The notes below the pieces were generated by a model that was given only the letters and a program-made list of their open reading frames with translations, made no database searches and had not been told where the DNA came from. A stretch of DNA of 16,407 nucleotides, taken from NCBI GenBank assembly GCA_002397275.1, contig DHAA01000008.1, forward strand, positions 4,234 to 20,640, read 5' to 3'. Within the stretch, counting starts at the first letter, position 1. The number at the start of each line of letters is the position of its first letter. The position numbers were made by a program, and so were the translations under genes. Origin of the DNA: Thermacetogenium sp. UBA4966 (GTDB lineage: Bacteria; Bacillota; DSM-12270; Thermacetogeniales; Thermacetogeniaceae). Shown piece by piece: positions 7,452 through 14,630 of this stretch.

Positions 7452-8159
7452 TCAACCAGCTATTAGCTTTTCCAAAGGTACAATTTGATAACCCTTTCCC
7501 CTCAGCTTCTTGATCATCTCAGGGAGGGCATTATTTGTTTGTTCCGTTGGGTGCATCAGGATAATAGCGCCATTTTGGGCGTTTTCCGTTACTCTGGAGA
7601 CGATCTCTGCGGGGGACGGCTTTTGCCAGTCAACAGTGTCTACCGTCCAGAGAATGACCTGGTGCTTTGTCTTGGAGGCGGCTTGCAGAACAGTGTCGTT
7701 AAATTCCCCGTAAGGCGGTGCAAAGTAGCGTGTCTTTTTGCGGGCCGCCTTATTGATCGCCTGCCTAGTCTGCTCGATCTCTTTTATATTATTATCCAGA
7801 TCGAGGTCGTTGACATGCGGGTGGGAAAACCCGTGATTTCCTATTTCATGCCCCAGACCGGCTATTTTTAAGACCATTTTGGGATGCTCCTCCGCCCATC
7901 TTCCACTGACAAAAAAAGTCGCCTTGGCACGGTTTTCCTGCAGTATATCGAGCATAAGGGGAAGATGCTCTTCTCCCCAATCAACATTGACTGTTATGGA
8001 AACCTGCTTTTTAGAAGAATCCCCCTGGTAGATAGGTTTACCGCTTCCCTTAAAGACCTGTTCCGAGGTAAAAGCAGCCGTATAGAGACAAGCCGCCAAC
8101 AACAAAAAGACAACAGCGGCCAAGACAATCCTATTTTTTCTCCAGAAAAAAACAAACAC
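7452..8159 (-). CDS. ylxY: YlxY-type polysaccharide deacetylase-like protein
   Basis: The protein has an N-terminal transmembrane anchor (about residues 11-30) and an extracytoplasmic NodB-type domain. It closely resembles Bacillus subtilis YlxY in segments such as KATFFVSGRWAEEHP, GHEIGNHGFSHPH, FAPPYGEF, WTVDTVDWQKP and ILMHPT. Metal-ligand histidines in motif 2 are present (about His109, His113), but motif 1, normally TFDDG, reads TVNVDWG, and motif 3 has Ala in place of Arg. As in YlxY and PdaB-like spore proteins, catalysis may be altered. I prefer the GTG at 8159 (235 residues) because AGGGGGTG precedes it and the anchor then starts near residue 1. A TTG at 8213, 7 nt after pnp, has only a weak ribosome site. 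pnp-ylxY adjacency is conserved in Bacillus. Confidence 0.9.
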   Translation of the reverse strand: MFVFFWRKNRIVLAAVVFLLLAACLYTAAFTSEQVFKGSGKPIYQGDSSKKQVSITVNVDWGEEHLPLMLDILQENRAKATFFVSGRWAEEHPKMVLKIAGLGHEIGNHGFSHPHVNDLDLDNNIKEIEQTRQAINKAARKKTRYFAPPYGEFNDTVLQAASKTKHQVILWTVDTVDWQKPSPAEIVSRVTENAQNGAIILMHPTEQTNNALPEMIKKLRGKGYQIVPLEKLIAG

Positions 8160-8220
8160 TTCCGCACCCCCTGAATTAAATATATTCCGGGAGAGAGGAA
8201 GATATTTGCTCAATTAATAC

Positions 8221-10338
8221 CTATTTTTCCTTATTCTTTCTCAGGGAGCGAAGTGCCTCTTTGCGGGATAGATTTACACGCCCCTGTCTATCAATATCTG
8301 TTACCTTGACGATGATTTCGTCACCTTCCTTGACAACATCCCTCACGCGGTTGACCCTTTGCTCATCCAACTGGGAGATATGTACCAGCCCCTCTTTTCC
8401 CGAACTGCCCATAACGCCCGGTATGATCTCTACAAAGGCTCCGAAATCCATCAACCTGACCACCTTGCCTAAATATACTTTTCCAATCTCAACATCCTTG
8501 GTCAGGCTTTCGATGATGTTCACCGCATTTTTCCCGGCTTCTGCACTCGTGGCTGAAATAAAGACCCGCCCGTCGTCTTCAATATCGATTTGAGTTCCTG
8601 TTTCTTCGATGATTTTCCTGATGACCTTTCCCTGAGGGCCGATTACATCGCGTATTTTCTCCGTATCAATGGTCATGGTGATAATCCGCGGGGCGTGAGG
8701 CGATAATTCGGACCGCGGGTTGTCAATCGCTTCGGACATTTTTTGCAGGATAAACATCCTGCCCTCTTTTGCCTGAGCGAGGGCCTGCCTTAAGACGTCT
8801 GTGGTCAGCCCCTGGACCTTAATATCCAACTGCAGAGCCGTAATGCCTTCAGCTGTTCCGGCAACCTTAAAATCCATATCCCCCAGAGCATCCTCCATAC
8901 CCTGGATATCGCTTAAAACCGCAAATTTGTCCTCGCCCATCACCAGTCCCATAGCGATACCGGCAACAGGAGCGGCTACAGGAACGCCGGCGTCCATCAA
9001 AGCGAGAGTACTCCCGCAGACGCTGGCCATTGATGATGATCCGTTTGATTCCAGAACCTCAGAGACAAGCCTGATCGTATATGGAAATTTGTCTTCCTCC
9101 GGCAAAACAGGCAGCAACGCCCTTTCAGCCAGGGCGCCATGTCCAATTTCTCTGCGTCCCGGACCCCTCATTGGTTTCGTTTCACCGACACAATAAGGCG
9201 GGAAGTTATAGTGATGCAGATAGCGCTTGGATTCATCCAGACCCAAATCATCTAAGATCTGTTCCTCACGGATTGTGCCCAGCGTGGCGACAGTCATTAC
9301 CTGCGTCTGGCCTCTGGTAAAAAGACCGCTTCCATGAGCGCGCGGCAGGATCCCGACCTCACAGCTTATCGCTCTGATCTCCTCCAGACTACGTCCGTCG
9401 GGGCGCTCTCTATCTTCAAGGATCATACTGCGCACGATCTCTTTAAGATCCCTGGAAAAGATGTCTGCAATGACTTTTTCCTGCTCCGGGTATTTTTCTG
9501 CTAAACGCTCGACAGTTTCTTTTTCCAGCGCCTCCAGATCGTTTTGCCTGGCCAGTTTATCAGGGTTTTTTACAGCGAGGGCAATTTTTTCCCGTGCGTA
9601 AGAGCGCACATCCGCCTCTACTTGTGGATCAGGCTCAAAGGTGGGGACGGATATCTTTTCTTTGCCTATTTTCTCAACAATTTCTTTTTGAAATCTGACG
9701 ATCTCTTGAATTCCCAGATGGGCAAATTCGATTCCCTTGACCATTGCTTCTTCATCTATTTCCTCAGCCCCTGCCTCAACCATCAATACCGCTTTTTCAG
9801 TACCGGCGACGATCAGGTGCATATCGCTCTTTTTTTCCTGCTCTACGGTCGGGTTGAGAACATATTCCCCATCTACCCGCCCGACGATAACCCCGGCGAT
9901 AGGCCCTGCAAAAGGGATATCGGAAACTGAAAGCGCAGCTGAAGCGCCGATCATAGCTGTGATATTTGGGGAACAATCCTGATCGACAGAAAGGATAGTG
10001 GCGACTATCTGGACGTCATTGCGAAACCCATACGGGAAAAGAGGCCGAATCGGCCTATCGATCAGCCTTGCCGCCAGAATGGCTTTTTCCGTCGGTCTGC
10101 CCTCTCTTTTAATAAAACCGCCCGGAATTTTTCCCACAGCATACAGGCGCTCCTCATAATCGACCAGGAGAGGGAAAAAGTCGATTCCCTCCCGGGGTTC
10201 TTTAGAAACGGTAGCGGTAACCAAAACCACTGTTTCGCCATAGTGTGCTAAAACAGCTCCATTAGCCTGCTTGGCAACCTTATCAAACTCAAAGATCAAA
10301 GGTCTGCCGCCAAGCTTCATCTGATATAGTTCCGGCAT
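8221..10338 (-). CDS. pnp: Polyribonucleotide nucleotidyltransferase (PNPase)
   Basis: PNPase is a trimeric 3'-to-5' phosphorolytic exoribonuclease involved in mRNA decay. The 705-residue product contains two RNase PH-like domains. The second carries GRSLEEIRAISCEVGILPRAHGS, the GPGRREIGHG signature and SDIQGMEDALGDMDFKVAGT with the conserved catalytic-region aspartates. A KH domain with IGPQGKVIRKIIEETG (about 550-610) and a C-terminal S1 domain (about 615-696) complete the usual architecture. The S1 loop reads EIIPGVMGSSGKEGLVHIS, several residues longer than the common PGKEG form. The ATG has GGGAGG 8 nt upstream. The 78-nt gap from rpsO contains a perfect palindrome that may control expression or processing. 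Confidence 0.98.
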   Translation of the reverse strand: MPELYQMKLGGRPLIFEFDKVAKQANGAVLAHYGETVVLVTATVSKEPREGIDFFPLLVDYEERLYAVGKIPGGFIKREGRPTEKAILAARLIDRPIRPLFPYGFRNDVQIVATILSVDQDCSPNITAMIGASAALSVSDIPFAGPIAGVIVGRVDGEYVLNPTVEQEKKSDMHLIVAGTEKAVLMVEAGAEEIDEEAMVKGIEFAHLGIQEIVRFQKEIVEKIGKEKISVPTFEPDPQVEADVRSYAREKIALAVKNPDKLARQNDLEALEKETVERLAEKYPEQEKVIADIFSRDLKEIVRSMILEDRERPDGRSLEEIRAISCEVGILPRAHGSGLFTRGQTQVMTVATLGTIREEQILDDLGLDESKRYLHHYNFPPYCVGETKPMRGPGRREIGHGALAERALLPVLPEEDKFPYTIRLVSEVLESNGSSSMASVCGSTLALMDAGVPVAAPVAGIAMGLVMGEDKFAVLSDIQGMEDALGDMDFKVAGTAEGITALQLDIKVQGLTTDVLRQALAQAKEGRMFILQKMSEAIDNPRSELSPHAPRIITMTIDTEKIRDVIGPQGKVIRKIIEETGTQIDIEDDGRVFISATSAEAGKNAVNIIESLTKDVEIGKVYLGKVVRLMDFGAFVEIIPGVMGSSGKEGLVHISQLDEQRVNRVRDVVKEGDEIIVKVTDIDRQGRVNLSRKEALRSLRKNKEK

Positions 10339-10372
10339 AATGAACCTCCCTTAAAGGATATAACAATCAGAA

Positions 10373-10390
10373 AGAGCGGTTAACCGCTCT
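10373..10390 (-). promoter_or_regulatory. Perfect hairpin in the rpsO-pnp intergenic leader
   Basis: AGAGCGGTTAACCGCTCT is a fully symmetric 18-nt sequence that can form a 7-bp stem with a TTAA loop in the RNA. It lies 26 nt after the rpsO stop codon and about 34 nt before the pnp start. The bases following it on the minus strand (TTCTGATTGTTAT) are not a solid T run, so a complete terminator is unlikely. Partial attenuation or an RNase processing site separating rpsO from pnp is more plausible. In Escherichia coli a pnp leader stem is cut by RNase III for autoregulation; an equivalent role here is inference. Confidence 0.5.
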
Positions 10391-10416
10391 CCCCCGTGAA
10401 ACAAACCAATGCCCTT

Positions 10417-10686
10417 TTAACGCCGCAACCCGAGTTTTTCTACAATATACCGGTAGCGCGAGGGATCATTTTCTCGCAGGTAGTTTAGAAAACCACGCCT
10501 TTGACCGACCATCTTCAACAGTCCTCTGCGGGAATGGTGATCTTTTTTATGCACCTTGAGATGCTCGGTCAGGTAGTTGATACGTTCTGTGAGCAGAGCA
10601 ATCTGAACTTCAGGAGAACCAGTGTCACGCTCATGGATCTGATATTTTTCAATAATTCCTTTCTTTGCTGTGGAATTGAAAACCAC
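10417..10686 (-). CDS. rpsO: 30S ribosomal protein S15
   Basis: S15 binds 16S rRNA in the central domain early in small-subunit assembly. The sequence is a clear family member: HERDTGSPEVQIALLTERINYLTEHLKVHKKDHHSRRGLL, then RRGFLNYLRENDPSRYRYIVEKLGLRR. I set the start at the GTG at 10686, which gives exactly 89 residues, the standard bacterial length. It is preceded by AAGGAGG with an 8-nt spacer. The frame is open further upstream to 10716, but that extension would cover the ribosome site itself. It follows the DUF4258-like gene by 26 nt and precedes pnp, the near-universal rpsO-pnp pairing. The nearest promoter I can see is at 11242-11270, so it is probably co-transcribed with the two small genes upstream. 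Confidence 0.97.
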   Translation of the reverse strand: MVFNSTAKKGIIEKYQIHERDTGSPEVQIALLTERINYLTEHLKVHKKDHHSRRGLLKMVGQRRGFLNYLRENDPSRYRYIVEKLGLRR

Positions 10687-10712
10687 TGTTAAACCTCCTT
10701 GCTTATAGGTGA

Positions 10713-10934
10713 TCATTTGCCTATAATTGTTATAATCAGCCGTCCCGCCGGGATGTCTTTGACAACCAGGTCGAACACTCTCCCTGATTTGGCAAAAAAC
10801 CCTCGGAACCTAGCTGCGCTTGGAACATGTGCCGGTATTTCCTCAGTTGCATGAAAAATATCTTCGATAGTTATTTTGTCCTGGCGAAGGTTATTCAATC
10901 TTTTTTTTGCATGTTCAGTTATAATAACCTTCAT
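10713..10934 (-). CDS. Small DUF4258-like protein
   Basis: This is a 73-residue basic protein with the pattern ITEHAKKRL near the N-terminus, KITIEDIFHA in the middle, and a C-terminal strand-rich part FDLVVKDIPAGRLIITIIGK. The order (His-Ala-Arg/Lys-rich helix, IT..DI helix, then two beta strands) resembles DUF4258, a family often grouped with RelE/ParE-like folds. That assignment is by eye and moderate. I chose the ATG at 10934, with AGGA close upstream, over a TTG at 10952 that has no proper ribosome site. It lies 53 nt after another small gene and 26 nt before rpsO. In other Firmicutes I know of, ribF is followed directly by rpsO, so this gene is an insertion into a conserved cluster. Toxin activity is possible but unsupported beyond the fold resemblance. 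Confidence 0.7.
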   Translation of the reverse strand: MKVIITEHAKKRLNNLRQDKITIEDIFHATEEIPAHVPSAARFRGFFAKSGRVFDLVVKDIPAGRLIITIIGK

Positions 10935-10987
10935 ATTTTCCTGTACTCTCAACCTGACGACAGAAGTCCGACGCTCAAATCCGCTTC

Positions 10988-11209
10988 TCAGGCGCCGGAA
11001 TTGTGCAATTCAATCTCATTTTGGGCGATCAAAGCATACAGGGCGTCTTGAAAAGCAATTACGGCAGCTCGCTCAGCCTGAGTTCTGGCATAAAATGCTT
11101 CCAATTCTTTTGCTAAAGAGATAAATTCCTCACTGAGGCAAATCTGCGATATCTGTTGTACTACTCTCTTCAGGTTGTGATGATACTCGTGGATCACCGG
11201 AAGTCCCAA
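10988..11209 (-). CDS. Small helical protein of unknown function
   Basis: I do not recognise this 73-residue product. It appears almost entirely alpha-helical (HEYHHNLKRVVQQISQ, EEFISLAKELEAFYARTQAERAAVIAFQDALYALIAQNEIEL), with no signal peptide, membrane segment, zinc motif or obvious helix-turn-helix. Reality is supported by an AAAGGAGG ribosome site 9 nt before a TTG start at 11209 and by a strong promoter 33 nt upstream of that start. A shorter ATG reading in another frame begins only 2 nt after the same ribosome site and is less likely. It precedes the DUF4258-like gene by 53 nt. A helical small protein upstream of a RelE-like small protein is reminiscent of an antitoxin-toxin order, but this is inference only. 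Confidence 0.6.
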   Translation of the reverse strand: MGLPVIHEYHHNLKRVVQQISQICLSEEFISLAKELEAFYARTQAERAAVIAFQDALYALIAQNEIELHNSGA

Positions 11210-11241
11210 GTATCATATCCTCCTTTTGAACGCTTTTTTTG

Positions 11242-11270
11242 ATTTTACCATAGTTTAATCTCATTGTAAA
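11242..11270 (-). promoter_or_regulatory. Sigma-A promoter for the small genes-rpsO-pnp unit
   Basis: On the minus strand TTTACA (11270-11265) and TAAAAT (11247-11242) are separated by exactly 17 nt. Each hexamer matches the consensus at five of six positions, and the -10 is extended by TGG directly before it. Initiation about 7 nt downstream would give a leader of roughly 25 nt before the TTG start at 11209, with AAAGGAGG in between. This is the best promoter match in the window and separates the rpsO-pnp transcript from the infB-ribF operon. Confidence 0.75.
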
Positions 11271-11359
11271 TCTTTCCGTTGACGCTTTGACGCTGTTTGC
11301 TCCTTTGTACAGCAATTTGATACTGCCTTGTAAACAAAACTACTCAAGTATCGCGTAAT

Positions 11360-11619
11360 GGCCGGCTGGATTCCAGTGAAGCGACCATTATGGAGTTCCG
11401 GGTAACGGCATCAGGCGAAGCGAAGTTGCCGGTTCGGGCTGCGAGGACTGTTTGAGCACGCCCTGAGTTGCAGATCGCGGCCATTGAATTTCTGTTATCT
11501 CGACAGTTTTCTAAGACGCCTATGTACCAAGCGAGTTCCGCAGCAGCCCAGAACCGGCCTGAGGCGAGCCCCTTGATGCCGTCCGGGACGTAATAGGGAG
11601 CAAGCGGAATCCACAGGCC
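11360..11619. repeat. 260-nt imperfect fold-back (inverted repeat) element
   Basis: The left arm (11360-11446) and right arm (11538-11619) are imperfect inverted complements over about 85 nt. Paired blocks include GGATTCC near the tips, CGGCATCA, GCCGGTTC and GGGCTGC, in collinear order with small indels. The tips read GGCC on both sides. About 90 nt lie between the arms. No target duplication or transposase is evident. The right arm shares 31 of about 33 positions with 4508-4540. It could be a MITE-like element, a structured RNA, or a bidirectional terminator after ribF. The 107-codon open frame that covers it is explained by the repeat and is not annotated. Within the 503-nt gene-free interval 11210-11712, this element and the promoter are all I can identify; 11620-11712 shows only a weak GAAGC/GCTTC hairpin. 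Confidence 0.75.
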
Positions 11620-11712
11620 TGAGCAGTTATAAATTTTCACCCATCTGATAGTGAAGCGCAGCTTCATGAGCGTCTACCCTGAAAGTAACGTTTTGCTATT
11701 TCCATCGGATGT

Positions 11713-12693
11713 CTACCATGTCGGTGGATTCCAATTTCCGACCTCCGAACTCCGGCCTCCGGCATCCAAATTAACCAGCATCTTCGCTGCTTCGATATCT
11801 TTCTCAATTTGCCTGATCAAATCCTGAGAACTGTCGAACTTGCGCTCATCGCGGAGCCTTTCCATGAGCCTAATCTCGATCCCCTGGTGGTAGATATCCC
11901 CTTGAAAACCCAACAGGTGCGCTTCTATCAACCGTTCCCTGCCGGAACCAAATGTCGGATGCACCCCGATATTTAATACCGTCAAGTATCGACTTCCCTG
12001 AAGCAATGCCTCGCCGGCATAAACCCCATTCTGAGGAAGCAGCAGTTCCGCTGGCAGCTCTACATTAGCCGTGGGAAAACCCAGTTTGCGGCCTCGCTGC
12101 TCACCGGGGACGATTTTACCCTTAAGAATAGGGGAATAGCCAAGCAGTTCCTTTGCCTGATGAATATCGCCGCTTAACAGCGCCCGGCGAACCAGAGTGC
12201 TGCTGACGGGAACTTCCTGATAGAGTACAGGGGGAATAACTTCTACATGAAAACCCTTTTGCTCCCCGAACTCCCTCAGTTGCTCCGGCGTCCCTTCGGC
12301 TCTGCGTCCAAAACGATAATTATAACCGACAAAAACACCTGAAACATGAAGTTCAGCCACCAGTATCTTCTCCATAAAATCTTCCGGCGCCAAAAAGGCA
12401 TATTCCAAATTAAATGGAACCATTAAAACAACATCAGCACCCTGTTCTTTCAAAAGTTCAATTTTTTTGTCCGTATCCAAAAGGAGCCGGGGACTCCTTC
12501 CAGGATTCAATACTTGCTGTGGATGGGGATAAAAAAGAAAGACAGCTGAAAGAGCGTCGATTTTATGAGCATATGCCGTCATTCTCCTAAGCAGCAGTTG
12601 ATGACCTCGATGCACCCCATCGAAATTTCCAAGAGCTACAACTATTTTCCAATCATTAGCAGAATATTTTTCCGTATCTCCAGGTACTATCAT
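11713..12693 (-). CDS. ribF: Bifunctional riboflavin kinase / FAD synthetase
   Basis: RibF phosphorylates riboflavin to FMN and adenylates FMN to FAD. The N-terminal nucleotidyltransferase domain shows GNFDGVHRGH (22-31), VGYNYRFGRRAEG (122-134) and SSTLVRR (164-170). The C-terminal kinase domain shows GRKLGFPTANVELP (201-214), GVYAG and NIGVHPTFG, ending in the typical helix LIRQIEKDIEAAKMLV (292-307). The last 17 or so residues (GGRSSEVGNWNPPTW) are unlike the family and are encoded by a run of heptamer repeats, so the original stop seems to have been replaced. The ATG has AGAGGG about 7 nt upstream. It lies 24 nt after truB in the same operon. Total length is 326, slightly over the usual 305-320. 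Confidence 0.96.
   Translation of the reverse strand: MIVPGDTEKYSANDWKIVVALGNFDGVHRGHQLLLRRMTAYAHKIDALSAVFLFYPHPQQVLNPGRSPRLLLDTDKKIELLKEQGADVVLMVPFNLEYAFLAPEDFMEKILVAELHVSGVFVGYNYRFGRRAEGTPEQLREFGEQKGFHVEVIPPVLYQEVPVSSTLVRRALLSGDIHQAKELLGYSPILKGKIVPGEQRGRKLGFPTANVELPAELLLPQNGVYAGEALLQGSRYLTVLNIGVHPTFGSGRERLIEAHLLGFQGDIYHQGIEIRLMERLRDERKFDSSQDLIRQIEKDIEAAKMLVNLDAGGRSSEVGNWNPPTW
11727..11768. repeat. Six heptamer units in the 3' end of ribF
   Basis: On the plus strand six consecutive 7-nt units keep register: GATTCCA, ATTTCCG, ACCTCCG, AACTCCG, GCCTCCG, GCATCCA. Positions 4-6 (TCC) are invariant and position 7 is A or G. On the coding strand this is a purine-rich CGGAGNN array. It supplies the codons of the atypical RibF C-terminus and ends 11 nt before the stop codon. 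The outermost units are less certain than the inner four. Confidence 0.65.
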
Positions 12694-12717
12694 CAGTTTC
12701 CCTCTTCTTCATCTTGA

Positions 12718-13641
12718 TCAAAGCAAACAGAATACCTTTTTCGGTTTATAATGCCATTCCCCTTCGCCTGTCGTGCAGTAGTTACCCAACGATAACAGCT
12801 TTCCATCCGGAGAGTAAAGCCGGACCAGCGTAGGCATCTCATTGTTGCCTATTCCGCCCAGAACGCCGGAAGGCGCCAGGGACTGACCGTTCAAAATGTG
12901 CGGTACCGCCTTTTCTTTGACAGTTAAAGCGGGTATATCCTCCAGCGCAAAATCAATAGGCAGCAAAAAAATTAAATTCTCCGACCGCCACAGCTCCTGC
13001 ACTTCCTCAAGGGTAAAAGAGTTTTCCAGTAGAAAAGGGCCGCTGGCTGTGCGCACCAAAAATGACAGATAAGCCCCGCATCCTAATGTTTCACCAATTT
13101 GCGAACAGATGCTGCGCACATAAGTTCCTTTGGAACACGTGAGATCGCATATCAGACGAGGATAAGCCTGATCATTTTTAAAGCTGATCATCTTTATTTC
13201 ATAGATATGAACGCGTCTGGGTTTGCGATCTATTTCTTTGCCCTGACGGGCCAGCTGATACAGCCTTTTTCCCTGATGATGAACCGCAGAGAACATGGGA
13301 GGAATCTGTTTGATTTCACCCTTGAACTCCTGCAGAGCCTCCAACAGCATATCGAGATTTAAGCCGGGATTGGGATTTCTTGCGATCACATTGCCCGCGG
13401 CGTCACAGGAATCTGTTTTGATGCCGAAGGTGAATTCGGCGCGGTACTTTTTCGGCTTATTGATCAGATATTCCGCCACCCTGGCCCCCTGCCCTACACA
13501 TATAGGAAGAACACCCGCGGCGCCGGGATCCAGTGTTCCGGTATGACCTATTCTTTTAATGCCGAACATCCGCCGCAACACCGCTACAACATCATGAGAG
13601 GTTAATCCCGGTGGCTTAAGCACATTGATTAAGCCGTTCAT
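12718..13641 (-). CDS. truB: tRNA pseudouridine-55 synthase
   Basis: TruB converts uridine 55 in the T-loop of tRNAs to pseudouridine. The 307-residue protein begins GLINVLKPPGLTSHDVVAVLRR and carries the catalytic motif HTGTLDPGAAGVLP with nucleophile Asp38. KYRAEFTFGIKTDSCDAAG, the family segment QIPPMFSAVHHQGKRLYQLARQG and CSKGTYVRSIC follow. A C-terminal PUA-like region completes the normal family length. The ATG overlaps the nrnA stop codon as ATGA, which implies translational coupling, and ribF follows 24 nt downstream. The rbfA-nrnA-truB-ribF order is common in Firmicutes. Confidence 0.97.
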   Translation of the reverse strand: MNGLINVLKPPGLTSHDVVAVLRRMFGIKRIGHTGTLDPGAAGVLPICVGQGARVAEYLINKPKKYRAEFTFGIKTDSCDAAGNVIARNPNPGLNLDMLLEALQEFKGEIKQIPPMFSAVHHQGKRLYQLARQGKEIDRKPRRVHIYEIKMISFKNDQAYPRLICDLTCSKGTYVRSICSQIGETLGCGAYLSFLVRTASGPFLLENSFTLEEVQELWRSENLIFLLPIDFALEDIPALTVKEKAVPHILNGQSLAPSGVLGGIGNNEMPTLVRLYSPDGKLLSLGNYCTTGEGEWHYKPKKVFCLL

Positions 13642-14630
13642 CTTCCATGACCCCCATTATCTTTTAAAGATAGTTGTTCGTCCGTTTTGCGAATAACGAT
13701 CTGTTCAACATCTTTAATCTTCCCGATTATTGTGCATCCTGCAGCGCGGGCATGTCCGCCTCCTCCGAAATAAGCCGCCAGCCGGTTGACATCAAGATAT
13801 TGTTTAGAGCGGAAGCTGACCTTAATTTCGCCGCGGTTGATTTCTTTAAATAAGATCCCCGCCTCGACCCCTTTCAACGATTGCAAATAATCGGTCATCC
13901 CCTCGCTGTCCTCTGCGGAAGCCCCACAGGCAGACAGAAGATCCCGGGAAACGGTTATCCAGGCGAGGGTACCGTTTTCATTAAGGGAAAGGGATTCGAG
14001 CGCTCTAGAGAGTAAGCGTAAGCTAGCAGGAGTTTTTTGCTCATAAAGGTGTTGGTGGACAATACTGTGCAAGGCCCCGCATTCAAGCAAACCGGCTGCC
14101 GTACGAAAGCATTTGGGCGTTGTATTCTGGTGCTGGAAGGAACCGGTATCGGTAACCAAAGCTGTGAAGAGATCTGTAGCGATCTCTTTTGTGACAGTTA
14201 TCTTTGCTTTTAACAGAATATCATATATTATTTCTCCGGTTGCCGAAGCCTGTGCATCCACGACGTTGATGTCTCCAAAGAAGCTGTTGCTTATATGGTG
14301 ATCTATATTGACCAGCTTGCCGCTATTTCTCAGCATCTTTCGGGGCTCGTCACCTAACCGGTTAAGATCGGTACAGTCAAGAGCGATACCCACGTCAAAT
14401 CCTGCCGGATGAAGCGGCGTTTGCCGTACCTGCCGCGTTCCGGGCATAAACTGAAAAGCGGACGGTACCGGATGAGGCATGATCATTTCCGCTCTTCTGC
14501 CTGTGCTCAATATGGCAAGACCCAGTCCCATCAAGGAGCCCAGGGCGTCCCCATCCGGATTCAAATGAGTTGCCAGCACGAAATTATCATGCGTCATCAG
14601 GGTATTAACCGCTTCTTCTATGGTATCCAT
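13638..14630 (-). CDS. nrnA: DHH/DHHA1 family nanoRNase/pAp phosphatase
   Basis: NrnA-type DHH phosphoesterases degrade RNA oligonucleotides of a few residues and dephosphorylate pAp. The 330-residue sequence shows motif I HLNPDGDALGS (22-32), Asp85 in ALDCTD, the DHH motif NIDHH (108-112), the metal-ligand Asp161 in VTDTGSFQH, and the DHHA1 glycine-rich GGGGHARAAG (289-298). All four metal-binding motifs are intact. The start ATG shares one base with the rbfA stop (TGATG) and has GGGAGG upstream, and its own stop overlaps the truB start. This coupling in a ribosome and tRNA maturation operon is typical of Firmicutes. Confidence 0.95.
   Translation of the reverse strand: MDTIEEAVNTLMTHDNFVLATHLNPDGDALGSLMGLGLAILSTGRRAEMIMPHPVPSAFQFMPGTRQVRQTPLHPAGFDVGIALDCTDLNRLGDEPRKMLRNSGKLVNIDHHISNSFFGDINVVDAQASATGEIIYDILLKAKITVTKEIATDLFTALVTDTGSFQHQNTTPKCFRTAAGLLECGALHSIVHQHLYEQKTPASLRLLSRALESLSLNENGTLAWITVSRDLLSACGASAEDSEGMTDYLQSLKGVEAGILFKEINRGEIKVSFRSKQYLDVNRLAAYFGGGGHARAAGCTIIGKIKDVEQIVIRKTDEQLSLKDNGGHGR

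Noticed and set aside
7449..7455. TTGACA on the minus strand just before the carboxypeptidase gene, as a promoter -35
   Set aside because: It overlaps the ylxY stop codon by chance and has no TATAAT-like hexamer 16-18 nt downstream, where the ribosome site lies instead.
10653..10716. Upstream extension of rpsO to an ATG at 10716
   Set aside because: It would translate through the AAGGAGG ribosome site and add residues absent from S15; the GTG at 10686 gives the standard 89-residue protein.
11130..11315. 61-codon frame overlapping the 5' end of the unknown small gene
   Set aside because: It runs through the sigma-A promoter and ribosome site, so it could not be translated from that transcript; its internal ATG lies only 2 nt after the ribosome site.
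11344..11667. 107-codon open frame on the minus strand between ribF and rpsO
   Set aside because: It spans both arms of the fold-back element, has no family resemblance and no clear ribosome site; the openness is explained by the GC-rich repeat.
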